Part shown: in pieces, positions 1-5,680 of the stretch
How the letters are laid out: each line of letters begins with the position of its first letter
Position numbering within the stretch: position 1 is the stretch's first letter
From: Clostridia bacterium
GTDB lineage: Bacteria > Bacillota > Clostridia > Oscillospirales > CAG-272
NCBI GenBank assembly: GCA_024408015.1
Contig: JAKSVJ010000040.1
Span: 1 to 8,345 of the forward strand
Length of the DNA: 8,345 nucleotides
Direction of reading: 5' to 3'
The notes under the pieces: generated by a model
Database searches by the model: none
Seen by the model: only the letters and a program-made list of their open reading frames with translations
Told to the model about the DNA's origin: nothing
Position numbers and translations under genes: made by a program

Positions 1-312
1 GACTATGCTTGCTTGTTTGGGGATGTTGATATTAACGATAGTAGATACAATAAGTTAAAAGCCTATATAGAAAACCATTTCAAGGATTACACAAAACCAC
101 TATGCTCAATAAATGCATTTATTGGTTTGTATTTGAGAATGGATTTATTGGATAAACTTGGATGGACAGATATATTGGTAAATGATATCAATGAATTTTT
201 CCTTCATATGGTTGATATTACAGGTACACTATGGGAATATAGAGATATGAATATAGGAAGTTTAGACCATGGATTTGCTTCTTATATAGCAACTCTTTTA
301 CCAAAACAGTAA
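1..312 (+). CDS. C-terminal fragment of a six-hairpin glycoside hydrolase, probably GH78 alpha-L-rhamnosidase-like (5' end outside window)
   Basis: The frame is open from base 1 to a TAA at 310-312, about 103 codons with no start codon supported in the window, so this is the 3' end of a longer gene. The TTG at position 13 has no ribosome-binding site and is not a credible start. The tail contains TGTLWEYRD followed by GSLDHGFASYIA. This is the 'TLWE ... HG-S/A' layout seen near the end of the (alpha/alpha)6 barrel in alpha-L-rhamnosidases and related unsaturated-sugar or rhamnosyl hydrolases, where the Glu and His line the active site. No C-terminal sorting signal or membrane segment follows, so the visible part looks like the end of a soluble enzyme. 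The substrate cannot be decided from this piece; other six-hairpin families are possible. A terminator follows directly, so it is not co-transcribed with the next gene. Confidence 0.6.
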   Translation, partial: DYACLFGDVDINDSRYNKLKAYIENHFKDYTKPLCSINAFIGLYLRMDLLDKLGWTDILVNDINEFFLHMVDITGTLWEYRDMNIGSLDHGFASYIATLLPKQ

Positions 313-315
313 AAG

Positions 316-361
316 AAAAACCTTGAGACCAGCTCAATTTGAGAAGTCTTAAGGCTTTTTT
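316..361 (+). terminator. Intrinsic terminator after the glycoside hydrolase gene
   Basis: An A-rich left arm with CCTTGAGAC pairs imperfectly with GTCTTAAGG followed by a T run (one bulge, one G-T pair). A small inner stem, CTCA/TGAG, closes the top. It begins 4 nt after the stop codon and separates the hydrolase from the downstream promoter. Confidence 0.75.
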
Positions 362-392
362 GATTTGTCAAAAAATATGAGAATGAAAATTC

Positions 393-421
393 TTGACATT
401 TGTTTTATACTCTCGTATAAT
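393..421 (+). promoter_or_regulatory. Consensus sigma-A promoter of the BlaI-family gene
   Basis: TTGACA at 393-398 and TATAAT at 416-421 are separated by exactly 17 bp. Both hexamers are perfect matches to the housekeeping consensus. Transcription should start near 428, giving a leader of about 30 nt to the ATG at 457. Such a strong promoter in front of a repressor gene fits tight negative autoregulation, as is common in the BlaI/MecI family. Confidence 0.88.
405..420 (+). promoter_or_regulatory. Candidate operator: palindrome over the -10 box
   Basis: TTATAC and GTATAA form perfect 6-bp inverted arms around a 4-bp TCTC centre. The element covers the end of the spacer and most of the -10 hexamer, so a bound dimer would block RNA polymerase. 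BlaI/MecI proteins bind dyads as dimers, so autoregulation is the natural reading. The half-site is not the textbook TACA/TGTA, and part of the symmetry comes from the TATA-like -10 itself, so this is inference. Confidence 0.45.
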
Positions 422-456
422 ATACACGCAACAAATCAAAGGACGGAGGATTTACA

Positions 457-855
457 ATGAAGAGATTACCAGATACAGAATTTGATGTAATGAAGGTAAT
501 ATGGAATAATCCATCACCGATTACAACCAATGTCTTAATGGAGAAAATCGGTAATGAAAGAGAATGGCCTGTTCCTGCTTTAATTACGATGTTAAACCGT
601 CTAATAGAAAAAGGATATATCTACTCAGAGAAAAAGGGTAAGATGAGATATTATTATCCTATAGTTAAAAAACAAGAATACCTTGAATTTGTTACACATG
701 AGTTTATGGACAAATATCATGGTGGTTCTTTCACAAGCTTCTTTGCAACATTCTATGATGTAAGAATGGTTTCTGATGAAACACTGATTTCATTTGTTGA
801 ATGGGTAAAATGTAGAAGAAGTGAATTCAGAAGATACACACCTGATAAGAAGTAA
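457..855 (+). CDS. BlaI/MecI/CopY-family transcriptional repressor (penicillinase-repressor type)
   Basis: A 132-residue protein, the usual length for the family. Residues 1-75 form the winged helix: LPDTEFDVMKVIW opens helix 1, PITTNVLMEKI and PALITMLNRLIEKGYI carry the helix-turn-helix, and KGKMRYYYPIV is the wing. Residues 76-132 are the helical dimerisation part, with the family-typical EYLEF and a HGGSFTSFFATF segment. Family members bind operator dyads as dimers and are released by proteolysis, usually by a BlaR1/MecR1 sensor protease, or by metal in CopY. No sensor protease or resistance gene is adjacent, and the gene sits alone between terminators, so its targets are elsewhere. A CopY-type role is less likely because no CxC metal-binding pair is visible near the C-terminus. 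The start is fixed by GGAGG at 445-449, 7 nt upstream of ATG. Confidence 0.9.
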   Translation: MKRLPDTEFDVMKVIWNNPSPITTNVLMEKIGNEREWPVPALITMLNRLIEKGYIYSEKKGKMRYYYPIVKKQEYLEFVTHEFMDKYHGGSFTSFFATFYDVRMVSDETLISFVEWVKCRRSEFRRYTPDKK

Positions 856-859
856 CAAA

Positions 860-891
860 AAAGCCACCGTTTTTGGTGGCTTTGTTTTTTT
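860..891. terminator. Bidirectional intrinsic terminator between convergent genes
   Basis: AAAGCCACC at 860-868 pairs perfectly with GGTGGCTTT at 875-883 around a 6-nt loop. T runs follow on the plus strand (885-891), and an A run precedes the stem (857-862) and supplies the U-tract for the minus strand. The stop codon of the minus-strand SPFH gene (890-892) overlaps the plus-strand T tract, so the two transcription units share this hairpin. Confidence 0.9.
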
Positions 892-1819
892 AGTCTTTTT
901 TAACTAATTCTGTGATGCTAGATGCCAATCCTGCAATTCCCTGAATTTCGGAAGGAATAATAATCTTTGTAGCCTTGCCGTCAGCAGCTTTTTCAAATGA
1001 TTCTAAGCTACGAATTGCAATAACTTCTTTAGTTGGATTAGATTCATTAAGTTTTTTAATACCTTCAGCAGTAGCTGTTTGAATTGAGAGAATAGCTTCT
1101 GCTTCACCTTCAGCTCTACGAATTTTAGCTTCCTTATCAGCTTCAGCAAGAAGAATCTGCTGTTGCTTCTGAGCTTCAGCATCAAGAATCATGGCTTGTT
1201 TTTTACCTTCAGCAACAAGAATTGTAGCATTCTTTTCACCTTCGGCTCTAAGAATAGCTTCACGGCGTTCACGCTCAGCTTTCATCTGTTTTTCCATTGC
1301 CTCTTGAATTTCTTTTGGAGGCATAATGTTCTTAAGTTCTACTCTGTTGATTTTGATACCCCAAGGGTCTGTAGCTTCATCAAGGATGGCACGCATCTTT
1401 GTATTGATTATATCTCTTGATGTGAGTGTGCTATCGAGTTCAAGATCACCAATGATGTTTCTAAGTGTTGTAGCTGTTAAGTTTTCAATAGCTGACATTG
1501 GATTTTGAACACCATATGTGTAAAGTTTACAGTCTGTGATTTGGAAGAATACTACAGTATCAACCTGCATCTTAACGTTATCTTTTGTGATAACGGCCTG
1601 AGGTGGGAAGTCTGCAACTTGCTCCATGAGTGATACTTTTGATGAAATTCTTTCAACAAAAGGAATCTTAACATGAAGACCTGTGTGCCAAGTTGCATGA
1701 TATGTTCCAAGTCTTTCTACTACATAAGCATTAGCTTGTGGAACGATATGGATGTTTGAAATGATTAGAACGATCACAATAAATGCAATTATTGCAAGGG
1801 CTATTAGTACTGGTGGCAT
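890..1819 (-). CDS. SPFH/band-7 (stomatin/paraslipin-like, QmcA-type) membrane protein
   Basis: A 309-residue membrane-anchored scaffold protein. Residues 4-22 are one hydrophobic segment. The SPFH/band-7 domain covers roughly 24-190, with VVERLGTY, KIPFVERI and DNVKMQVDTVVFFQI as recognisable blocks, and the family block WGIKINRVELKNIMPP at 153-168. A long Ala/Glu-rich coiled coil follows to about 255, containing five in-register 11-residue repeats of the form ILxAEGxKxxx (189-243). The C-terminal part (from about 262) is the conserved oligomerisation end, with IIIPSEIQG. Family members form large rings or microdomains in the cytoplasmic membrane and are linked to membrane-protein quality control and fluidity. 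An NfeD-type gene lies immediately upstream, the classic SPFH partner. AGGAGGT at 1827-1833 on the minus strand, 8 nt before ATG, fixes the start. Flotillin proper is less likely, given the stomatin/QmcA-like length and motifs. Confidence 0.92.
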   Translation of the reverse strand: MPPVLIALAIIAFIVIVLIISNIHIVPQANAYVVERLGTYHATWHTGLHVKIPFVERISSKVSLMEQVADFPPQAVITKDNVKMQVDTVVFFQITDCKLYTYGVQNPMSAIENLTATTLRNIIGDLELDSTLTSRDIINTKMRAILDEATDPWGIKINRVELKNIMPPKEIQEAMEKQMKAERERREAILRAEGEKNATILVAEGKKQAMILDAEAQKQQQILLAEADKEAKIRRAEGEAEAILSIQTATAEGIKKLNESNPTKEVIAIRSLESFEKAADGKATKIIIPSEIQGIAGLASSITELVKKD

Positions 1820-1835
1820 AATATTGACCTCCTGA

Positions 1836-2264
1836 TTAATTAAGTGTTTGGCATATTAATTTTACGCCTTTAATTTCAATAACTTTTACTTGTGTGCCAA
1901 CTTCGATAGTAGAGTTGTCATTCGAACGGGCAGACCATTCTTTACCAAGAACTTTAACTGCTCCTTTTTGATTGACATTATCGATTGTTTCTGTTACAAC
2001 GGCTACTTGGCCAATAACAGCGTCAGCGTTAGTAGGACTTGCTTTTTCATTTAATGTAACTTTGAATATGCATTTTGACAAAACCAAAGTAACAATAGAA
2101 ACCAATGCAAAAACAAGAATCTGAATGTAGATTTGGACATTACAGAAAGATAAAACCATTGCGATAACTGCGCCCGGTACAAACCATATACTAACGAGAG
2201 ATACAGTTATTGCTTCAATAACAACTGCAGCAATAATTACTGCAATCCAGACAAGAAATAGCAT
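1836..2264 (-). CDS. NfeD-like integral membrane protein with C-terminal OB fold
   Basis: With the start at 2264 the protein has 142 residues, the size of short (NfeD1b-type) members that lack the ClpP-like serine-protease domain. Residues 1-64 contain hydrophobic membrane segments (about 3-25, 26-41 and 46-64). Residues 80-140 form the OB-fold part, starting NADAVIGQVAVV and including KVLGKEWSARS and EVGTQVKVIEIKGVKL. NfeD proteins bind SPFH partners and are thought to modulate assembly of their microdomains; here the stop codon lies 16 nt before the SPFH start, so the two are co-transcribed. The start is chosen from GGAGG at 2273-2277 (minus), 8 nt before ATG. An ATG at 2327 also keeps the frame open, but it lies in the -35 box of the gene's own promoter and cannot be on the transcript. 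Confidence 0.88.
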   Translation of the reverse strand: MLFLVWIAVIIAAVVIEAITVSLVSIWFVPGAVIAMVLSFCNVQIYIQILVFALVSIVTLVLSKCIFKVTLNEKASPTNADAVIGQVAVVTETIDNVNQKGAVKVLGKEWSARSNDNSTIEVGTQVKVIEIKGVKLICQTLN

Positions 2265-2298
2265 AATTAACACCTCCATTTGTATTGTCATTGTAGTA

Positions 2299-2327
2299 AT
2301 TATACTCTTTTTGAAATGTGTAGTCAA
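2299..2327 (-). promoter_or_regulatory. Promoter of the nfeD-SPFH operon
   Basis: On the minus strand, TTGACT (2327-2322) and TATAAT (2304-2299) are separated by 17 bp. Transcription should start near 2292, leaving a leader of about 28 nt that includes the GGAGG before the ATG at 2264. It supports the short NfeD start. Confidence 0.82.
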
Positions 2328-2349
2328 TGAAAATCGGTTAAGGTGCTCT

Positions 2350-2371
2350 CGATTGTGTTACGATTGTGTTA
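2350..2371. repeat. Perfect 11-bp tandem direct repeat, candidate regulator site between divergent promoters
   Basis: CGATTGTGTTA occurs twice head to tail, and the next base continues the period. A spacing of 11 bp puts both copies on the same face of the helix. The repeat lies 16 bp upstream of the -35 box of the rightward promoter and 22 bp upstream of that of the leftward promoter, a place where activators often bind. No regulator is identified in the window, so binding is inference; a simple two-unit slippage repeat is the alternative. Confidence 0.5.
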
Positions 2372-2387
2372 CAAGCTTTCATTAATG

Positions 2388-2415
2388 TTGACAAAAAAAT
2401 TTATGATTGTATACT
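2388..2415 (+). promoter_or_regulatory. Promoter of the ABC exporter / DUF1854 / c-di-AMP receptor operon
   Basis: TTGACA at 2388-2393 and TATACT at 2410-2415 are separated by 16 bp. Transcription should start near 2422, about 34 nt before the ATG at 2456. No other promoter-like pair is evident within the three-gene unit, and gene spacing there is 5 and 11 nt. Confidence 0.8.
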
Positions 2416-2455
2416 TGCTAGAGTTATTTAAAAAAGAAAGGTAATTTTATTAATT

Positions 2456-4717
2456 ATGGATTTATTACTACCTATCGTAAATACAAAAATTAATAAGCCT
2501 GAACTCGAAAATAAGTTGAATGAAAAACTTGGTGACGAACGAGAATTATTTAGAATAGTTTGTGACTTGAAGATGAGTGGAGACTATGGTCAAAGCGTTG
2601 TATCTTTTACAGACAGTGGAATTCTCTGCGTCGATGAAGAGGATTCATTTGAACCAATATTTGTAAAATATGATGATATTGAAGAATTGAAGTTCAAGCG
2701 AATGTATGGTAATGCCGTTTTTGTGGCAAATAAGAAAGACGGTTCTGTCTTTATTTTGGGAAGAGCAACTCATGCATTGACTGGATTAATGAATGCAGGT
2801 GTTCAGTTCTTTGAGAAAAAGGGAACTGACATTTCCGAGGAAGAAGCTTTGGAATCCATTAGAACGACATTTAATAATCTAGTTTGTGCTTGTCCTAAAT
2901 GCGGCAGACCACTTATTAGACCAGGAGCAGATTGCATCAACTGTGCATCAAAAGGAAAACTTATCCACAAGTTGTTAAAATATGTAACTCCTGAACTTAA
3001 GGGATTAATTTCATCTGTTTTATTATCAATCATTTCAACAGCTGTTTCGTTGATTCCACCATATGCTACAAAAATGCTCGTTGATGATATTATTCCATCA
3101 AAAAACAAAGTAATGGTTTTAATGATCGTTGTATTCTTGTTGTCAGCATATGCGACACAACATATTGTTTTAGCAATTAGAGGAATCATTCTAAGACGAT
3201 GTGGCGATAGAATTGTTGAACACTTGAGAAGTGATTTGTTTGACAAAGCGCAACGATTACCTATGCGTTTTTATGATAAAACGTCAACTGGTTCAGTTAT
3301 TAACAGAATTAGTAGTGATACTTCTAACTTACAGTCATTTATTCTTAGAATCACTCAAGAAGTATTCTCGCAAGCTTTCCTTGCGGTTGGTATTGTAATC
3401 ATCATGATATCAATGAACTGGAAACTAACATTATTGTCTCTTATTCCAGTTCCATTTATTGTATTTGCTTCTAGAACATTTGGTAAGAGAATTAGACCTT
3501 ATTATAGAAGAATTTGGCGTAAGTGGTCAGCGGTATCATCTATTCTAACTGATAGTATTCCTTGTATTAGAGTTGTTAAAGCATTTGCTAATGAAGCAAG
3601 AGCGGCTGCTAAATTTAATAAACAAAATGCAGAGTGGAGAAGAGTTAGTACAAAAGCGGGTACTATGTCAAGCATATTCCCGAATATCATTTCTTTTGTG
3701 GTTACTTGTGGCTCACTTTTGATTTGGTACATAGGTGGTAACTCTGTAATAACAGGTAATAGTGAAATATCAACAGGTCTTTTGGTATCATTCATTTCAT
3801 ATACATCAATGTTTTATGGTCCTATTAGTTTCTTTGCTGGTCTTAATGATACTTATCAAAGTGCATTAACTTCAACAGAGAGAATTATGGATATTCTTGA
3901 TGCAGAGCCTGAAAATGATAGCGGTAAAGGAAACTGCCCTGAGTATATTAAGGGTAAAGTTGAATTTAAACATGTAAGTTTTTCATATGATAAGAGCAAG
4001 AATATTTTGTCAAATATCAATTTGACAATTGAACCTGGTGAATCCGTGGGAATTGTAGGTACTACAGGTTCTGGCAAAACAACTCTTGTGAATTTGTTCT
4101 TGAGATTCTATGATAACTATGAGGGAACAATTCTTCTTGATGGAGTTGATATAAAGAAAATTGACATGGGATTCTTTAGATCTCAAGTTGGTTACGTTCA
4201 GCAAGAAGCTATGATGTTCTCTGATACAATTTTCAACAATATTGCATATGGTAAGCCAAATGCATCAATTGAGGAAGTAATATCAGCTGCAAATGTTGCA
4301 AATGCACACTCATTTATCATGAAGCATTCAGATGCATATGATACAATTCTTGGAGAAAGAGGCGTGGGTCTATCAGGTGGTGAAAGACAGAGAATTTCTA
4401 TAGCAAGAGCTATTTTGAATAATCCTCGTGTATTGATACTTGACGAAGCAACAAGTGCTGTTGACTCTGAAACTGAAAAATTAATTCAAGATGCTATTAA
4501 CCACCTAGTAAAAGGAAGAACTACATTGATGATTGCGCATAGATTGTCAACTCTAAAACAAGCTGATAAAATTATGGTAATTGATAAGGGTAGAATTGCT
4601 GAATTTGGAACACCAGAAGAATTGATGGAGAAGAAGGGCAAATATTACAAACTTGTTATGATCCAATCAATGGCTGACCAAGTAAAACTTGAAAAAGAAA
4701 AAGAACGCTTGGAGTAA
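2456..4717 (+). CDS. ABC exporter half-transporter (type IV fold) with N-terminal PH-like/zinc-ribbon extension
   Basis: A 753-residue fused permease-ATPase, about 170 residues longer than a standard exporter half-transporter. Residues 1-140 are a cytosolic, beta-rich region (SVVSFTDSGILCV ... PIFVKYDDIEELKF) that looks PH-like. Residues 146-163 form a zinc ribbon, CPKC-x10-CINC. Six membrane segments fall at about 183-203, 218-243, 302-320, 322-340, 407-428 and 440-462. The nucleotide-binding domain has aromatic A-loop Tyr511, Walker A GTTGSGKTT (535-543), Q-loop Gln583, signature LSGGERQ (639-645), Walker B VLILDE with Glu664, and H-loop His695, so it should be active. It probably works as a homodimer exporting an unknown substrate. 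A DUF1854 gene follows after 5 nt; ABC/DUF1854 pairs are known, and some are annotated as cyanophycin-associated in other bacteria, but no cyanophycin gene is visible here. The ribosome-binding site is weak (AGAAAGG, 14 nt upstream), yet no alternative start exists upstream. Confidence 0.93.
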   Translation: MDLLLPIVNTKINKPELENKLNEKLGDERELFRIVCDLKMSGDYGQSVVSFTDSGILCVDEEDSFEPIFVKYDDIEELKFKRMYGNAVFVANKKDGSVFILGRATHALTGLMNAGVQFFEKKGTDISEEEALESIRTTFNNLVCACPKCGRPLIRPGADCINCASKGKLIHKLLKYVTPELKGLISSVLLSIISTAVSLIPPYATKMLVDDIIPSKNKVMVLMIVVFLLSAYATQHIVLAIRGIILRRCGDRIVEHLRSDLFDKAQRLPMRFYDKTSTGSVINRISSDTSNLQSFILRITQEVFSQAFLAVGIVIIMISMNWKLTLLSLIPVPFIVFASRTFGKRIRPYYRRIWRKWSAVSSILTDSIPCIRVVKAFANEARAAAKFNKQNAEWRRVSTKAGTMSSIFPNIISFVVTCGSLLIWYIGGNSVITGNSEISTGLLVSFISYTSMFYGPISFFAGLNDTYQSALTSTERIMDILDAEPENDSGKGNCPEYIKGKVEFKHVSFSYDKSKNILSNINLTIEPGESVGIVGTTGSGKTTLVNLFLRFYDNYEGTILLDGVDIKKIDMGFFRSQVGYVQQEAMMFSDTIFNNIAYGKPNASIEEVISAANVANAHSFIMKHSDAYDTILGERGVGLSGGERQRISIARAILNNPRVLILDEATSAVDSETEKLIQDAINHLVKGRTTLMIAHRLSTLKQADKIMVIDKGRIAEFGTPEELMEKKGKYYKLVMIQSMADQVKLEKEKERLE

Positions 4718-4722
4718 TAATT

Positions 4723-5211
4723 ATGCAGAGTATTTATATAAATGGCGATGAAGCAAGACTTACAAGGACAGGTCTTACCGAGCTAAAATTGGAATTATTT
4801 AATGGTCCAACATATGAACACGTAGAAGCTTTGAGATTATTTCCTGTTTCAGGAACAAGACAATATATTTCTCTTGTTGATTCAGAAGGAAAAGAAATAG
4901 CTATAATACGCAATCTAGACTATCTTATGCCAGACTCAATGAAGGCAGTTGAAGAAAGTTTGGGAGCATATTATATTTTTCCAAAAATCAAACGAGTTTT
5001 GGCAAGAAAAGAAAAATATGGTAATATTACTTGGACTGTCGAGACAGACAGAGGTATTCACAGCTTTGACATTAGAAATACAAGTACAGATATTAAGGTT
5101 TTATATGACGGAAGAGTAATAATTAAAGACTCTAACGATAACAGATATGAAATCGAAAGTTATGATAATCTAGACAGTAATTCTATAAAAATAATGAAAA
5201 ACGATATGTAG
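4723..5211 (+). CDS. DUF1854 family protein, partner of the upstream ABC exporter
   Basis: A 162-residue protein with no signal peptide or membrane segment, so probably cytosolic. DUF1854 is recognisable from the block YISLVDSEGKEIAIIRNLDYL (about 43-63), then the helix with MPDSMKAVEESLGAYYIFPKI and the strand-rich end: KYGNITWTVETDRG, SFDIRN, VIIKDSNDNRYEI. The domain is of unknown function and repeatedly lies next to ABC exporters of the kind encoded just upstream, so a regulatory or coupling role for that transporter is the simplest inference. Its GGAG at 4711-4714 lies in the last codons of the transporter gene, 8 nt before ATG, and the stop-to-start gap is 5 nt, which favours translational coupling. 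No catalytic motif is visible. Confidence 0.85.
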   Translation: MQSIYINGDEARLTRTGLTELKLELFNGPTYEHVEALRLFPVSGTRQYISLVDSEGKEIAIIRNLDYLMPDSMKAVEESLGAYYIFPKIKRVLARKEKYGNITWTVETDRGIHSFDIRNTSTDIKVLYDGRVIIKDSNDNRYEIESYDNLDSNSIKIMKNDM

Positions 5212-5222
5212 GAGAAATAATT

Positions 5223-5549
5223 ATGAAATTAGTATTAACAGTTATTAATAATGATGATAGTCGCGCTGCCATAACAGCACTTACAGGACAAAACTTTTTT
5301 GTAACACAGCTTTCAACAACTGGTGGCTTTCTTATGGTAGGAAATACAACTCTTTTGATTGGTACTAGCGAGGAGCGTTTGCCAGAACTAAAAGGGATAT
5401 TAAAGACATATTGTAAAACAAGAGTTAAATCAAGTCCATCTAGTGAAACTTTTGGCCGCAGTATGTTGAATCATTCAGTTGAGGAAGAAGTTACCGTTGG
5501 CGGTGCAGTAATTTTTGTACTAAGCGTCGACGAATTTGAAAGACTATAA
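5223..5549 (+). CDS. darA: Cyclic-di-AMP receptor, DarA/PstA (CdaR, former DUF970) family
   Basis: A 108-residue PII-like signalling protein of full family length. It aligns without gaps, from memory, to staphylococcal PstA over the first 45 residues: Thr28, the STTGGFL block at 31-37, and GNTTLLIG at 40-47. These are the loops that contact c-di-AMP in PstA/DarA structures. The C-terminal strand VGGAVIFVLSVDEF also matches. The position of PstA Arg26 is Phe26 here, a change in a nucleotide-contact position. DarA/PstA trimers bind c-di-AMP, but their output targets are largely unknown. Here the gene is last in an operon with an ABC exporter and DUF1854: the stop of the previous gene overlaps the AGGAG at 5210-5214, 8 nt before ATG. 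That makes the exporter a candidate target. In bacilli the homologue sits in an unrelated housekeeping cluster. The symbol is by family. Confidence 0.9.
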   Translation: MKLVLTVINNDDSRAAITALTGQNFFVTQLSTTGGFLMVGNTTLLIGTSEERLPELKGILKTYCKTRVKSSPSSETFGRSMLNHSVEEEVTVGGAVIFVLSVDEFERL

Positions 5550-5557
5550 GAAAACGC

Positions 5558-5606
5558 AAAAAAGGTGTGAAAAAACAGATTAAGTCTGTTTGGACACATC
5601 TTTTTT
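5558..5606 (+). terminator. Intrinsic terminator of the ABC/DUF1854/c-di-AMP receptor operon
   Basis: The outer 12-bp stem pairs 5558-5569 (six As, then GGTGTG) with 5595-5606 (CACATC, then six Ts), with one G-T pair. The inner 7-bp stem pairs AAACAGA (5573-5579) with TCTGTTT (5585-5591) around TTAAG. Three unpaired bases on each side separate the stems. It ends the operon 8 nt after the stop codon. Confidence 0.82.
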
Positions 5607-5615
5607 AATTTATTG

Positions 5616-5644
5616 TTGATTAAGTTTGCAAAAAAATGTATAAT
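5616..5644 (+). promoter_or_regulatory. Promoter of the lgt-folD operon
   Basis: TTGATT at 5616-5621 and a perfect TATAAT at 5639-5644 are separated by 17 bp. Transcription should start near 5651, about 30 nt before the lgt ATG, and would read through into folD. Confidence 0.78.
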
Positions 5645-5680
5645 TTGCATATCATAAAAAAATAAAAAGGAATTTAAGTA

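Noticed and set aside
1163..1508. Plus-strand frames opposite the SPFH gene
   Set aside because: Antisense shadows of the repetitive coiled-coil coding region; no start signals.
2265..2327. N-terminal extension of the NfeD-like protein starting at the ATG at 2327
   Set aside because: That ATG lies in the -35 box of the gene's promoter. A GGAGG sits 8 nt before the ATG at 2264, which starts directly at the membrane segment.
2803..3246. 147-codon minus-strand frame inside the ABC exporter gene
   Set aside because: Antisense shadow of the exporter, with no promoter, ribosome-binding site or family match.
2456..5211. Assignment of the exporter/DUF1854 pair to cyanophycin metabolism
   Set aside because: Related pairs carry that label in other bacteria, but no cyanophycin synthetase or cyanophycinase gene is in the window.
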